From Bacteroidota bacterium (GTDB lineage Bacteria > Bacteroidota > Bacteroidia > Chitinophagales > Chitinophagaceae), in assembly GCA_013288285.1 (NCBI GenBank), contig JABDCE010000020.1, positions 1 through 40,496 of the forward strand: a stretch of DNA of 40,496 bases, written 5' to 3'. This document shows positions 31,858 through 39,504 of this stretch, one piece after another. Position numbers and translations under genes: made by a program. Numbering within the stretch: position 1 is the first letter of the stretch; every line of letters starts with the position of its first letter. The notes under the pieces are model-generated. The model saw only the letters and a list, made by a program, of their open reading frames with translations. It was not told where the DNA came from and ran no database searches.

Positions 31858-33352
31858 TCGCAGGTATATTTTTTTGATTTTCAAGTCGCATCAAAACACC
31901 GATAAGCGCTATAACGAGGTAAAAATTTACATTGGACGGATACTGCACCAGCGCCTCCTGCGGGTAATTACCTATATGAAAAGCGAAGATCACGAGTATC
32001 ATAGCCAGCGTATACGATTTCAGTTCGGGGTCTTTGATCAGGTAATAGTTCTCTATCCCTGTTTTCAGCGCCACAAATATCAGTGTGCAAAGAAGCAGCA
32101 ACCCGATCCAGCCATTCTCTACAGCCACACGCACATACCCGCTGTCCGGCGGAAAATGTGCCAGGTAGGAATAAGGCGCAAACCGCTGGCCCCACACCCC
32201 GGTAGCGCCCAATCCGCCACCCATAGGGTGTGATTGTATATACGGCTGTATCCGCTTCTGGTTATTCTTTCGCAGGTTGAAAGACGCGTCATTGGAGGGC
32301 TTGAACGCACTCTGAAAACGGTATAACGTATTATTCGAGGTGGGTATAAAAACCAGTATCACAAAGAACACCGCCCCTATGATCCCTATCGTCAGTATTC
32401 GTTTGTTGAACTTCAGAATGGCATACATCACCAGTCCGGCAGGCACCAGTACATAAGCGCCGCGGGTACCTGAAAACAGCATCGCGCTCAGATACATATA
32501 GATAAGGCCACGAAGTATCCATTTGTTCCGGTTAGTTACCGGGCCGCTAAGTATGCCAATGCACAGCAGGCTGCTCACTGCCATAGTGTAGGCAAATACT
32601 ACCGGGTCTGAGAAGATAGAGAACTTCCGCCACACACCGCCTATGAACAGTAGTTCTGCCACGTTCGGGTCTGAGTGCAGGTAAGCATCCTCAAAACTCG
32701 TGAATCCAATATATTGCTGTTTATAAGCGTAGAGCGCCGCTATCAAGGCCAGCACCAGCCACAGTTTGAACAGGAAACGAACAAATTCTATCGTACGTAT
32801 ATTGTACAGAAAGATAAAATACATGATCATGATCACCGCCACGCTCCTCACCGTATACACCCACGCCATCCGTGATTCCGCCGATGGGTTCGCAGCTTCC
32901 AGCACATTGTAAACAAGCCATATAAGGATCATGGTACTTATAGGCCCCTTGAATATCTTCCAGTTACGCTCTCTTTTCTGCTTGATCAGAAGGCCCAGTA
33001 AAAACAGCACTTCCATACCGTCCATCATCGTACCCAGCGGAAAATTGACGCCCAGTTTCAGGATATACAGCAGGAAGTACGCCATAATAAGAAAGAACGA
33101 GATGCCCACCATTGGGTACACCACCAGCGCATAAACGGCTGGTATGGCCACCATGGCCACCATGGCTATAATACCGAATTTCATACCATACATCCCCACC
33201 CCTGCGGCCAGTCCGGCGCAAACCAGGAACAACAATATATAACCTATCGGGTTGTTCAGCTTCTCTATCAGGAACGACTTCCGCACACGCCACCCCGCCC
33301 TCCGGGTATTTCCCGAAGACGGTGATATAGGTATGATGAAGTCATTATTCAT
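31844..33352 (-). CDS. O-antigen ligase/polymerase family protein (Wzy/WaaL type)
   Basis: 502 residues, polytopic, with about ten to twelve membrane helices and one larger periplasmic loop (FQSAFKPSNDASFNLRKNNQKR to GLGATGVWGQRFAPY, listed by its ends). The helix pair around LYLSAMLFSGTRGAYVLVPAGLVMY matches the O-antigen ligase (Wzy_C) region, where conserved arginines bind the lipid-diphosphate. It would polymerise the repeat units delivered by the flippase, or ligate the polymer to a carrier. Its ATG overlaps the stop of the 48-residue membrane protein (TAATG), and the following GT4 overlaps its end. Polymerase rather than ligase is favoured because a Wzz-like protein is in the same operon. 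Confidence 0.82.
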   Translation of the reverse strand: MNNDFIIPISPSSGNTRRAGWRVRKSFLIEKLNNPIGYILLFLVCAGLAAGVGMYGMKFGIIAMVAMVAIPAVYALVVYPMVGISFFLIMAYFLLYILKLGVNFPLGTMMDGMEVLFLLGLLIKQKRERNWKIFKGPISTMILIWLVYNVLEAANPSAESRMAWVYTVRSVAVIMIMYFIFLYNIRTIEFVRFLFKLWLVLALIAALYAYKQQYIGFTSFEDAYLHSDPNVAELLFIGGVWRKFSIFSDPVVFAYTMAVSSLLCIGILSGPVTNRNKWILRGLIYMYLSAMLFSGTRGAYVLVPAGLVMYAILKFNKRILTIGIIGAVFFVILVFIPTSNNTLYRFQSAFKPSNDASFNLRKNNQKRIQPYIQSHPMGGGLGATGVWGQRFAPYSYLAHFPPDSGYVRVAVENGWIGLLLLCTLIFVALKTGIENYYLIKDPELKSYTLAMILVIFAFHIGNYPQEALVQYPSNVNFYLVIALIGVLMRLENQKNIPANGVK

Positions 33353-33498
33353 TATAAAAACAACAGTTTAATAAAAAAATAGAATACACTTACAAACGCC
33401 ACCACAAGCGCCACCTTTCGCGTTTTCTTATCCACCTCTGCCTGTTGCTTTTCCACAGCAGCTTCCCGCTCCCGCTGCTTTTCACTAATTGTACTCAT
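33352..33498 (-). CDS. 48-residue membrane protein, coupled to both neighbours
   Basis: A small frame found by reading the gap between two operon genes. Its ATG (33498) overlaps the preceding glycosyltransferase stop as ATGA, and its TAA (33354-33352) overlaps the polymerase start as TAATG. The product begins MSTISEKQRE, has a highly charged helical half rich in E, K, Q and R (to residue 28) and ends with one hydrophobic segment of 20 residues (VALVVAFVSVFYFFIKLLFL). It is thus a single-span, probably tail-anchored inner-membrane protein. The double coupling would keep it translated in fixed proportion with the transferase and polymerase. No family is recognised. A role as a small subunit or stabiliser of the polymerase or transferase is a guess. 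Confidence 0.75.
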   Translation of the reverse strand: MSTISEKQREREAAVEKQQAEVDKKTRKVALVVAFVSVFYFFIKLLFL

Positions 33499-34688
33499 TT
33501 TTCTACGTCATTTATATTTTTACTGCTGTAATGCTGTGTAGCTACAGATATCTTATTCGCCTTCCTGCTCTTCACTAACGACAACAACTGGAAGAATACA
33601 AATTTAGGAATGCCTGTCAGCGAACGTATGATCCGCTTGTCAGCCTTCGCATGCGACAGTGACAACATGAAGCCACCTACAAAACACGCAAAACCAATTA
33701 CCCACAAAAGCAGTGCCGTGGTACTGATCCATATATTGGCCACCATACAAAACACGGACACGATAAGGAACATAAATAGTGGTGGCCGCAGCAGTATGAT
33801 ACCAAATAAGAACTGGTTCCAGTTGGCCTTCCTTACCCCTAACCCCACCATTGAAAACCCAAAAACAAAATAACGGAACCATGTATTTATCCAGCGGGCC
33901 CTTTGTTTCACTAATTGATCAGACTTTGTTGTTTTCTCGTCATACACCACAGCATCTCCGCTGAATGCTATCCTATACCCCCTGCTCACAATTTCTTTCT
34001 GCAGCACCTTATCAAATCCGGCGCCTGTCACATCAAGGTGCTCCAGGCATTCACGGTATAGGCTTGTCTTAAATGCCATCCCCGACCCCGCCAGCGTTGC
34101 CGACGACCCGTCAGCAAACAGCACCTCACCATCATAAAAATGATAGTAAATATCGCGCGCTGCATCTAAGCAGGCGTAGGTAGTGTCCAGGTTCTTGGCC
34201 TTTCTTACTCCCTGCACGGCAGAGAATCCCGCATCAAAATATTTGTTCAGTTCGTCCAGGTAGTCAGGGTCTGCCAGGTTATCTGAATCAATGATCGTCA
34301 GCACATCGTGCGCCCTTTTAAAATTACGGATAGCATAAAAATGTGAGCGTGTGTTGCTGCCCAGCGTTTCCGGCGGACGCAATACGATCACCCGTTCATC
34401 ATCAAATTTCAATGTAGAAACATCGCATTTGTCGGCAACGATATAGATAAGGAAATTGGTATAGTGCAGCTTCAACAGTGAGTCAACAGCTGCAGGTACG
34501 GCGTCTGTCTGTTCATACGCCGTCACAATAATGCCGTAATCGTGTGCGGTATTGTTTTTACTGTTGCTCTGTGCTACGGGCTTTCTTTTGATGGCCCATA
34601 CCACATACAACAAAAGCGGAACAACTAAATTATACCCTATAATTATTTGCAGGAAGATCCAGGCATTGTATAAGATGGTAGCAACCAT
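33495..34688 (-). CDS. Membrane GT2 glycosyltransferase, processive-type
   Basis: 397 residues. A membrane helix (9-33), a GT2 catalytic domain and two or three further helices (~285-350) give the layout of BcsA/IcaA/HasA-like enzymes. Motifs: IVTAYEQ (54-60), IVADKCD (83-89), metal-binding D134-S-D136 (TIIDSDN), GSGMAFK (201-207), GFDKVLQKE (224-232, where ED is expected) and the acceptor-site QRARW (262-266), the QxxRW signature. The C-terminus is a basic, cytoplasmic tail. It may synthesise a homopolymer segment or act as an unusual repeat-unit transferase. The start is one base after the Wzz-like gene stop, and its stop overlaps the 48-residue protein. Product identity is unknown. Confidence 0.83.
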   Translation of the reverse strand: MVATILYNAWIFLQIIIGYNLVVPLLLYVVWAIKRKPVAQSNSKNNTAHDYGIIVTAYEQTDAVPAAVDSLLKLHYTNFLIYIVADKCDVSTLKFDDERVIVLRPPETLGSNTRSHFYAIRNFKRAHDVLTIIDSDNLADPDYLDELNKYFDAGFSAVQGVRKAKNLDTTYACLDAARDIYYHFYDGEVLFADGSSATLAGSGMAFKTSLYRECLEHLDVTGAGFDKVLQKEIVSRGYRIAFSGDAVVYDEKTTKSDQLVKQRARWINTWFRYFVFGFSMVGLGVRKANWNQFLFGIILLRPPLFMFLIVSVFCMVANIWISTTALLLWVIGFACFVGGFMLSLSHAKADKRIIRSLTGIPKFVFFQLLSLVKSRKANKISVATQHYSSKNINDVEK

Positions 34689-34689
34689 A

Positions 34690-36990
34690 TTATTGTTCTC
34701 TTCTGAAGAAAAGCAGCTTGGAAGATTTTTTCTTCCCGTTTGCTTTCTTGTTATTGAAATTGCTCTCTTTCTCGTTATAGGTCACCTTATTCAGTATGAA
34801 GCCGATAAATTTCCCGTCCAGTGATTTCAGATAGTCTATCTGGTGGGCCATATCATGGCTGATACTGTTATTCGCCTCGAAAATGCTCAGTACCCTGTCG
34901 GCAACAGACACCCATTCCTTCGACTGGTTCATCGTATTCAGCGCAGAAGCTTCAATGATCACCACATCAAATACATCCTTCAGTTCCAGCAGCTTTTGCT
35001 CTATCTGGTATTCGCTGTTTATCTCAAACAGCGATATATCATACCCCTGGTTGCCTAGCACACTTATGTTGCCATCCTCTACCAGGCTCGTCAGCGACAC
35101 CCTGCCCTTCAGATAATCTTCTATGAAGTACCTCGGCTGCGTGATCTCAGTGATATCCGGGCTCAGGAAGTTGCCGTCAATGAGTAGCACCTTCTTGTTG
35201 GCCATCTGGTAAGCGCTTACCAGGCTCAGTGCAAAAAGCGTTTTACCTTCTGCTTGTGTAGTACTGGTTACTACCAGGTTGCGGCTGCCCTGCAGCGCCA
35301 TGTTTATCTCAAATCGCGTGGAGCGTATCAGGTTCTTAAATTCGTGATTTCTCAATTTCGCATCCCGCCTGTCACCTTTTAACTGTCGCACATCTGCCTG
35401 TGCCGACCGCACCAGCTTGGTTATCTCTGTATTCAGCGGATTCACAGGGTCTATGTTCCATAGTTTCTGTATATCCAGGAACGAACTCTTGATCACCGGC
35501 AGGTACCCCAGCACCTTCATATTGGTTCTGTGGGTCAGGTCATCCGGCACTTTTACCGAATCGTCAAGGTAATACAGCACAAACAGCACCAGCAGGTAAA
35601 ATACAAAGCTCACCAGCCCGCTCAGCACCACCAATATCATTTTCTTCGACGGCTGTTTCGCACCCGGTATAGCCACTTCTACCTGCTTGATATGGGTTGC
35701 GGCGTTCAGCTCCATGTTGGCCTGGTTATACCTTTTCAATATGTCAAAGTACTCCTGGCTGGCTACTGTTATATCCTGCTCATAAGCCTGTATCACAGCC
35801 TCTCTTGGTACCAGTTCATCCAGTTTCAGATTCAGTTCGCCTATCGCCGACTCATACGACGAGATACTGTTTCTCGCCAGGTCCATCGCAAACTGTAGTT
35901 TCAGCTTTTCTGCTACTATACTCTCTTTCGAAGAAGTCGGGCTTTGTACCAGTTTATCAGTAGACTGGTTGATCTTCTTGTCCATCACGTCCTTCAACGA
36001 GTCGATCGTGACTTTTATATTTTTGTCGAAATTGCTCTTAATATATTTTTCGTTCAGTACATTGAGCTGGTCTTTCACCGACACGATCTCTTTATTCACC
36101 TGCTCTACGGTCTGCTTATCATTCTGATCCAGCTTAGGCTCCATATCATGCAGCGCCCCGGCATCGGTAGCCACCTCTTTTTGCGCCAGTTCCAGCCCCG
36201 TTTCCAGTTGCGATAACTGCGTGAAGATACCTTTCGACTGCTCCGCAAGGTCCAGTACGTGCTGGTGTATCTTGTAATCCTTCAGCTCGTTCGTTTTCCG
36301 GTCCAGCGAGTCTTTCTTCGCCATCATCAACTGGTTGAGGAAATCCACCGACTTCTTTCCATTCTGATCCGTGAACGCTGTCTGGTAGTCGATAAACTCC
36401 TTAGCAAGTGTATTCACCACGAATACCGATAACAACGGATTTTCCGACTCGTACTCGATGTCGATGAAATCACTGTTCTCAATGCGGTATATCCTTATTT
36501 TGTCCCTGAGCGCGTCATAGTCATACCCCATCGATTTCAACACTTCATAAAGGCCGCGCTGGTCGTCGTCATACAACGATAGTGCCTGCCTGTTCTTGTA
36601 GCTGTTCGAATATACTTCTATCGCATGTTCTCTTGCTTTCGGGTTAAGATAGCCCAGCAGCTTGCTCGGCTTTCTGAATGGTTCTTCATTCGATGTCAGG
36701 TCATGCAGTATCAGTTGGTACGACACCTGGTCATACACACTCTTCAACTGCATAGTCTGGATAATGTTGCTGAATGTCTGGTTGATCTTCGATTCCATCA
36801 GCCCATCCTTACCGGTAAGCAACTGCTGCTGTGTTCCCTCGGTAAGCCCTGCTGCCAGTCTCGTCCTGGAGCCATACACACTCGGCTGCTTCCTCACCAG
36901 CGAATAGGTGATACCCATTACCAGCAACGGGATAATGATTATCCCGAACCGGTGCCACCTGAGTATGCTCAGAAATTTTTTAAATTCCAT
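34690..36990 (-). CDS. Wzz/BY-kinase-like polysaccharide co-polymerase with degenerate kinase domain
   Basis: 766 residues. Membrane helices at 15-32 and about 450-475 enclose a long periplasmic, largely coiled-coil domain (215-430), the polysaccharide co-polymerase layout of Wzc. The cytoplasmic part (480-766) has a P-loop ATPase fold: Walker A TSTTQAEGKT (575-584). The Walker A' segment reads VLLIDGNFLSP (601-611), with N607 for the second Asp and no Arg, and the Walker B segment reads VVIIEASA (676-683), with E680 for Asp. The C-terminal tail (NNKKANGKKKSSK) has no tyrosine cluster. ATP binding may persist but tyrosine autophosphorylation is doubtful. The protein should control chain length and connect inner-membrane polymerisation with outer-membrane export. 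Stop and start codons of its neighbours touch or overlap its ends. Confidence 0.85.
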   Translation of the reverse strand: MEFKKFLSILRWHRFGIIIIPLLVMGITYSLVRKQPSVYGSRTRLAAGLTEGTQQQLLTGKDGLMESKINQTFSNIIQTMQLKSVYDQVSYQLILHDLTSNEEPFRKPSKLLGYLNPKAREHAIEVYSNSYKNRQALSLYDDDQRGLYEVLKSMGYDYDALRDKIRIYRIENSDFIDIEYESENPLLSVFVVNTLAKEFIDYQTAFTDQNGKKSVDFLNQLMMAKKDSLDRKTNELKDYKIHQHVLDLAEQSKGIFTQLSQLETGLELAQKEVATDAGALHDMEPKLDQNDKQTVEQVNKEIVSVKDQLNVLNEKYIKSNFDKNIKVTIDSLKDVMDKKINQSTDKLVQSPTSSKESIVAEKLKLQFAMDLARNSISSYESAIGELNLKLDELVPREAVIQAYEQDITVASQEYFDILKRYNQANMELNAATHIKQVEVAIPGAKQPSKKMILVVLSGLVSFVFYLLVLFVLYYLDDSVKVPDDLTHRTNMKVLGYLPVIKSSFLDIQKLWNIDPVNPLNTEITKLVRSAQADVRQLKGDRRDAKLRNHEFKNLIRSTRFEINMALQGSRNLVVTSTTQAEGKTLFALSLVSAYQMANKKVLLIDGNFLSPDITEITQPRYFIEDYLKGRVSLTSLVEDGNISVLGNQGYDISLFEINSEYQIEQKLLELKDVFDVVIIEASALNTMNQSKEWVSVADRVLSIFEANNSISHDMAHQIDYLKSLDGKFIGFILNKVTYNEKESNFNNKKANGKKKSSKLLFFRREQ

Positions 36991-37664
36991 TATTGTATAG
37001 ATTCAAGTTTGACACCGATCATTTCTTCCAGGCTACTTTTTGCTACCAGGTATGATCCTTCCGACTCTATTTTAGCCTGGACGGAACTTGAATAAAATGC
37101 TTCCACCCTGGTATAGCTGTCGTAGGTCTCTACACCTTTCTCAAACTTGTACTTCATTTCTTTAAGTGTGCTCTCCGCACTTTCCAGCGATTTCGTTTTC
37201 CAGTTAAGCACGGTCTGTGTTTGCACGTAGGCATAATACCGCTGCTGCACCACGGCCACTATATTCAGGTTGTATTCGTCCTGGTTCAGTTGCGCCAGTT
37301 TGTATTCGTCCCTGGCTGTTTTCACCTGGTCAGGCCTCTGCAATATGCCACCTATGCTCGTCGAAAAACCAAACTGGTAACCGTTCAGCAGAGATGGGTT
37401 CACTAATGCGGTAGTACTGTTATTGGGGCTGTATAAGTACGTGAATGATACAATGCTAAACCAGTCGAGTTTTGCCTTATGCACGTTCAGTGAGGCAATG
37501 TCCAGCTTTATAGCCGTAGCTTTCATTTTCGGATAGTTCGCTTTTGCCGCTGCTATCAGTTTATCTAAGAATACATTGTCCACATTCGCCATCATAGACT
37601 CCTGCGCGCGTGCACTACTAACAGCCAGTAAGAAAAAGACTACCAGGTATCTGAAAACCATCAA
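36990..37664 (-). CDS. Short TolC-family outer-membrane protein
   Basis: 224 residues with a signal peptide (MMVFRYLVVFFLLAVSSARA, cleavage before QE). The mature part is one outer-membrane-efflux (OEP) half: long helices (FLDKLIAAAKANYPKMKATAIKLDIASL in two blocks, DEYKLAQLNQDEYNLNIVAVVQQRYY, LKEMKYKFEKGVETYDSY) and a short beta segment (FSIVSFTYLYSPN, YQFGFSTSIGG). Usual TolC proteins have two such halves and about 430 residues; here only one is present and the stop is clean, overlapping the next start (TAATG). It is the first gene of the export operon, in the position where Wza is found in other systems, and there is no Wza-like lipoprotein in the window. A hexameric or otherwise larger assembly may make the channel. 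No exact -7 box was found upstream. Confidence 0.8.
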   Translation of the reverse strand: MMVFRYLVVFFLLAVSSARAQESMMANVDNVFLDKLIAAAKANYPKMKATAIKLDIASLNVHKAKLDWFSIVSFTYLYSPNNSTTALVNPSLLNGYQFGFSTSIGGILQRPDQVKTARDEYKLAQLNQDEYNLNIVAVVQQRYYAYVQTQTVLNWKTKSLESAESTLKEMKYKFEKGVETYDSYTRVEAFYSSSVQAKIESEGSYLVAKSSLEEMIGVKLESIQ

Positions 37665-37928
37665 TGCTATTAATTATATTAATACAAAATATCAAATATG
37701 CGCCTACACGTTGAGCTAATGCACCCAACATGAATGGAGTAAAATTAACCCTTTTAAAAAATGTTAGAAATTTAGTTATTCCATACTTGTGGATAACTCC
37801 ACCTGAAACGCGAAAGTAACTTTAAAACCACTTGTACAGAATTATACTCTTGTTAAATTCAGCGGTAGCATGACCTCGCTCTCCCCGATATAAGTCAATA
37901 ATTCAAAAACAAGGCTTTGGTTTTTTAC

Positions 37929-37936
37929 TACATTTG
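37929..37936 (+). promoter_or_regulatory. -7 box TACATTTG, DUF1835 gene
   Basis: An exact TAnnTTTG match 18 bases before the ATG at 37955, followed by CGCACC as at 11821. A TTTG at 37916-37919 is too close to be the usual -33 element. It lies at the right end of the 290-base gap that also carries the leftward export-operon promoter, for which no exact box was found. Confidence 0.55.
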
Positions 37937-37954
37937 CGCACCAAGCAATCAACA

Positions 37955-38791
37955 ATGATATACCACATAGTTACCGGCGACGTTGCTGCCACGCCTTTAA
38001 TGAACGCTATACTTTCCGAACCATCTATGGAAGGTGAGGTGATCGTAATGAAAGACGTACTGAGTGTAGGCCCGCTGCAGAAAGAGGAAGGACAGAAGTT
38101 CTCAGAACTGCGCAGCGCTTTCTGGCAGCAGGTGGTGGTCAACGATAAAAAACCGGCGGAGGTAGATGATACAGAACGCCTGTCGCAGGTAAGTATAGAG
38201 TTATCTAAGAACGAAGACGCTAAGGTATGGATATGGATAGCGCCTTGGCCTGCCGATGTATGCACCTACCATTGGGCGCTCAAATACCTGGGCGCTTACC
38301 TGGGCCGCTTCTATGTAATAAATATAGCCGGCCTGCCCTTCCTCGATGAGAATGGTAAGGTCTTCTTCCCCAAAAGCATTGGCGATATACAACCCCGGGA
38401 ACTGGTTAAGGCTCGCCGCCTGGCCCGTCTCGTCACCGCAGCAGAATTGGAGGTGGATGGCGAAGAATGGAAGAAGCTAGTCACTGAGAACGCAGGTATT
38501 CGCACACACGAAGGAGGCAAAAAATTGGTATCAAAAAGCGAAACGTATTACGATAACCAATTGATCAGTTTTTGCTCCCAGCAATACCAGAAGGCCTCAA
38601 AGATCATTGGCCAGGCATTGGCAAAATTCAATATACCTACCGGCGACCTATACCTTGGCTGGCGCCTGCGCAAGCTGGCCGAAAGCGAAAGGGTAAACCT
38701 GCAGGGCGATGTGTCCAGGACACTGAAAGACTTTGATGTAAAGCTGCCGAGTGGTTTGCTCGAGTTTGGAGATCAGCCCGCTGCCGTTTAG
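37955..38791 (+). CDS. DUF1835 domain protein
   Basis: 278 residues from the ATG at 37955; a TTG at 37934 lies inside the -7 box and is not a credible start. The N-terminal ~125 residues (YHIVTGDVAATPLMNAIL, EGEVIVMKDVLSVGPLQ, VWIWIAPWPADVCTYHWALKYL) follow the DUF1835 pattern of a cytoplasmic protein with an HxxxGD start and a GPL motif. The remainder (IQPRELVKARRLARLV, WKKLVTENAGIRTHEGGKKL, YYDNQLISFCSQQY) corresponds to the helical partner domain usually found with it. The biochemical function of the family is not known to me. It is monocistronic or followed by the membrane protein gene, and is divergent from the polysaccharide export operon. Confidence 0.78.
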   Translation: MIYHIVTGDVAATPLMNAILSEPSMEGEVIVMKDVLSVGPLQKEEGQKFSELRSAFWQQVVVNDKKPAEVDDTERLSQVSIELSKNEDAKVWIWIAPWPADVCTYHWALKYLGAYLGRFYVINIAGLPFLDENGKVFFPKSIGDIQPRELVKARRLARLVTAAELEVDGEEWKKLVTENAGIRTHEGGKKLVSKSETYYDNQLISFCSQQYQKASKIIGQALAKFNIPTGDLYLGWRLRKLAESERVNLQGDVSRTLKDFDVKLPSGLLEFGDQPAAV

Positions 38792-38829
38792 CTTAGAGCG
38801 GCCCGAAATCCCGTTTGCACTAAATATCC

Positions 38830-38837
38830 TATTTTTG
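38830..38837 (+). promoter_or_regulatory. -7 box TATTTTTG, membrane protein gene
   Basis: An exact TAnnTTTG match followed by CACC and, five bases after the box, the ATG at 38843. As at 4070, transcription would begin at or within a few bases of the start codon. A later in-frame start is the alternative. Confidence 0.45.
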
Positions 38838-38842
38838 CACCT

Positions 38843-39454
38843 ATGGTATATGATCTGCCGGTGGAGGATGAGAAGGTGAAACCACACCATATCACCACGC
38901 TACACCTCATTTGTTCACTCGCGTTTATGTCGGCGGGAGCTATAATATTCAGGTACAACTTTGATATTACAATATGGGGGCTGTCGTTACTACTGGCTGG
39001 CGTCCTGCTGTTGCTGGTGACCATATTTAAAAACAAACGGATCATCAGCAAAAAGGTCAACCCGCAGGTTCGGTTCATTGAGCTGCTCATATCAGTAACC
39101 ATGGCTGTGTATTCCGCTATACAGGGCTGGCGATTCCCTACCGGCATTTTCAGTGTCCTGAGTGCTGCAATAGTCTTTGCTATCTATTGGGAGCGTGCCG
39201 GCGGCAGCGCACCCGCTATACATATTGATGATGATGGCATCCGGCTACCCGTTACTTCCCGCAAGCGCTTCCTCAAATGGGCAGAGGTAGAAGAGGTGGT
39301 CATGCGTTTCGGCACGCTGTCCATTAATTGCGTAGACAATCGTTTGTTTCAATGGAACATTCCGGGGTCTGAGGTCGATATAGAAACATTTGAAGCTTAT
39401 TGCGCCGCAAAAGTAGAAGAGAACATATCTAAAAGGATCAGTGACGAATGGTGA
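38843..39454 (+). CDS. Membrane protein with C-terminal soluble domain, unknown function
   Basis: 203 residues. Four hydrophobic segments lie at about 20-38 (TLHLICSLAFMSAGAIIF), 44-64 (ITIWGLSLLLAGVLLLLVTIF in part), 78-94 and 100-116 (GIFSVLSAAIVFAIYWE), as two helical hairpins. The last ~75 residues form a soluble domain (IHIDDDGIRLPVTSRKRFLKW, AEVEEVVMRFGTLSINC, LFQWNIPG) that resembles the PH-like output part of YcxB/YdbT-type membrane proteins, but membership is not claimed. The C-terminal helix is charged. It follows the DUF1835 gene by 51 bases with a possible separate promoter. Function unknown. Confidence 0.7.
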   Translation: MVYDLPVEDEKVKPHHITTLHLICSLAFMSAGAIIFRYNFDITIWGLSLLLAGVLLLLVTIFKNKRIISKKVNPQVRFIELLISVTMAVYSAIQGWRFPTGIFSVLSAAIVFAIYWERAGGSAPAIHIDDDGIRLPVTSRKRFLKWAEVEEVVMRFGTLSINCVDNRLFQWNIPGSEVDIETFEAYCAAKVEENISKRISDEW

Positions 39455-39462
39455 TGAACAGG

Positions 39463-39490
39463 CGGTACACTTGTACCGGCCACACTTTTT
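39463..39490 (+). terminator. Possible terminator before the radical SAM gene
   Basis: CGGTACA (39463-39469) and TGTACCG (39472-39478) form a 7-bp stem; as written the loop is only two bases, so the closing pair probably opens. TTTTT follows at 39486-39490 after seven bases. The hairpin is nine bases past the stop at 39454. The distance to the T-run makes it a moderate candidate. Confidence 0.4.
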
Positions 39491-39504
39491 AAAGAGATAA
39501 ATTT

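Noticed and set aside
31858-31884. TTG start for the GT4-like transferase
   Set aside because: It lengthens the overlap with the polymerase gene to 41 bases and adds residues outside the family pattern; the ATG at 31857 fits better.
37934-37954. TTG start for the DUF1835 protein
   Set aside because: It lies inside the -7 promoter box; the ATG at 37955 begins with the conserved YHIVTGD segment.
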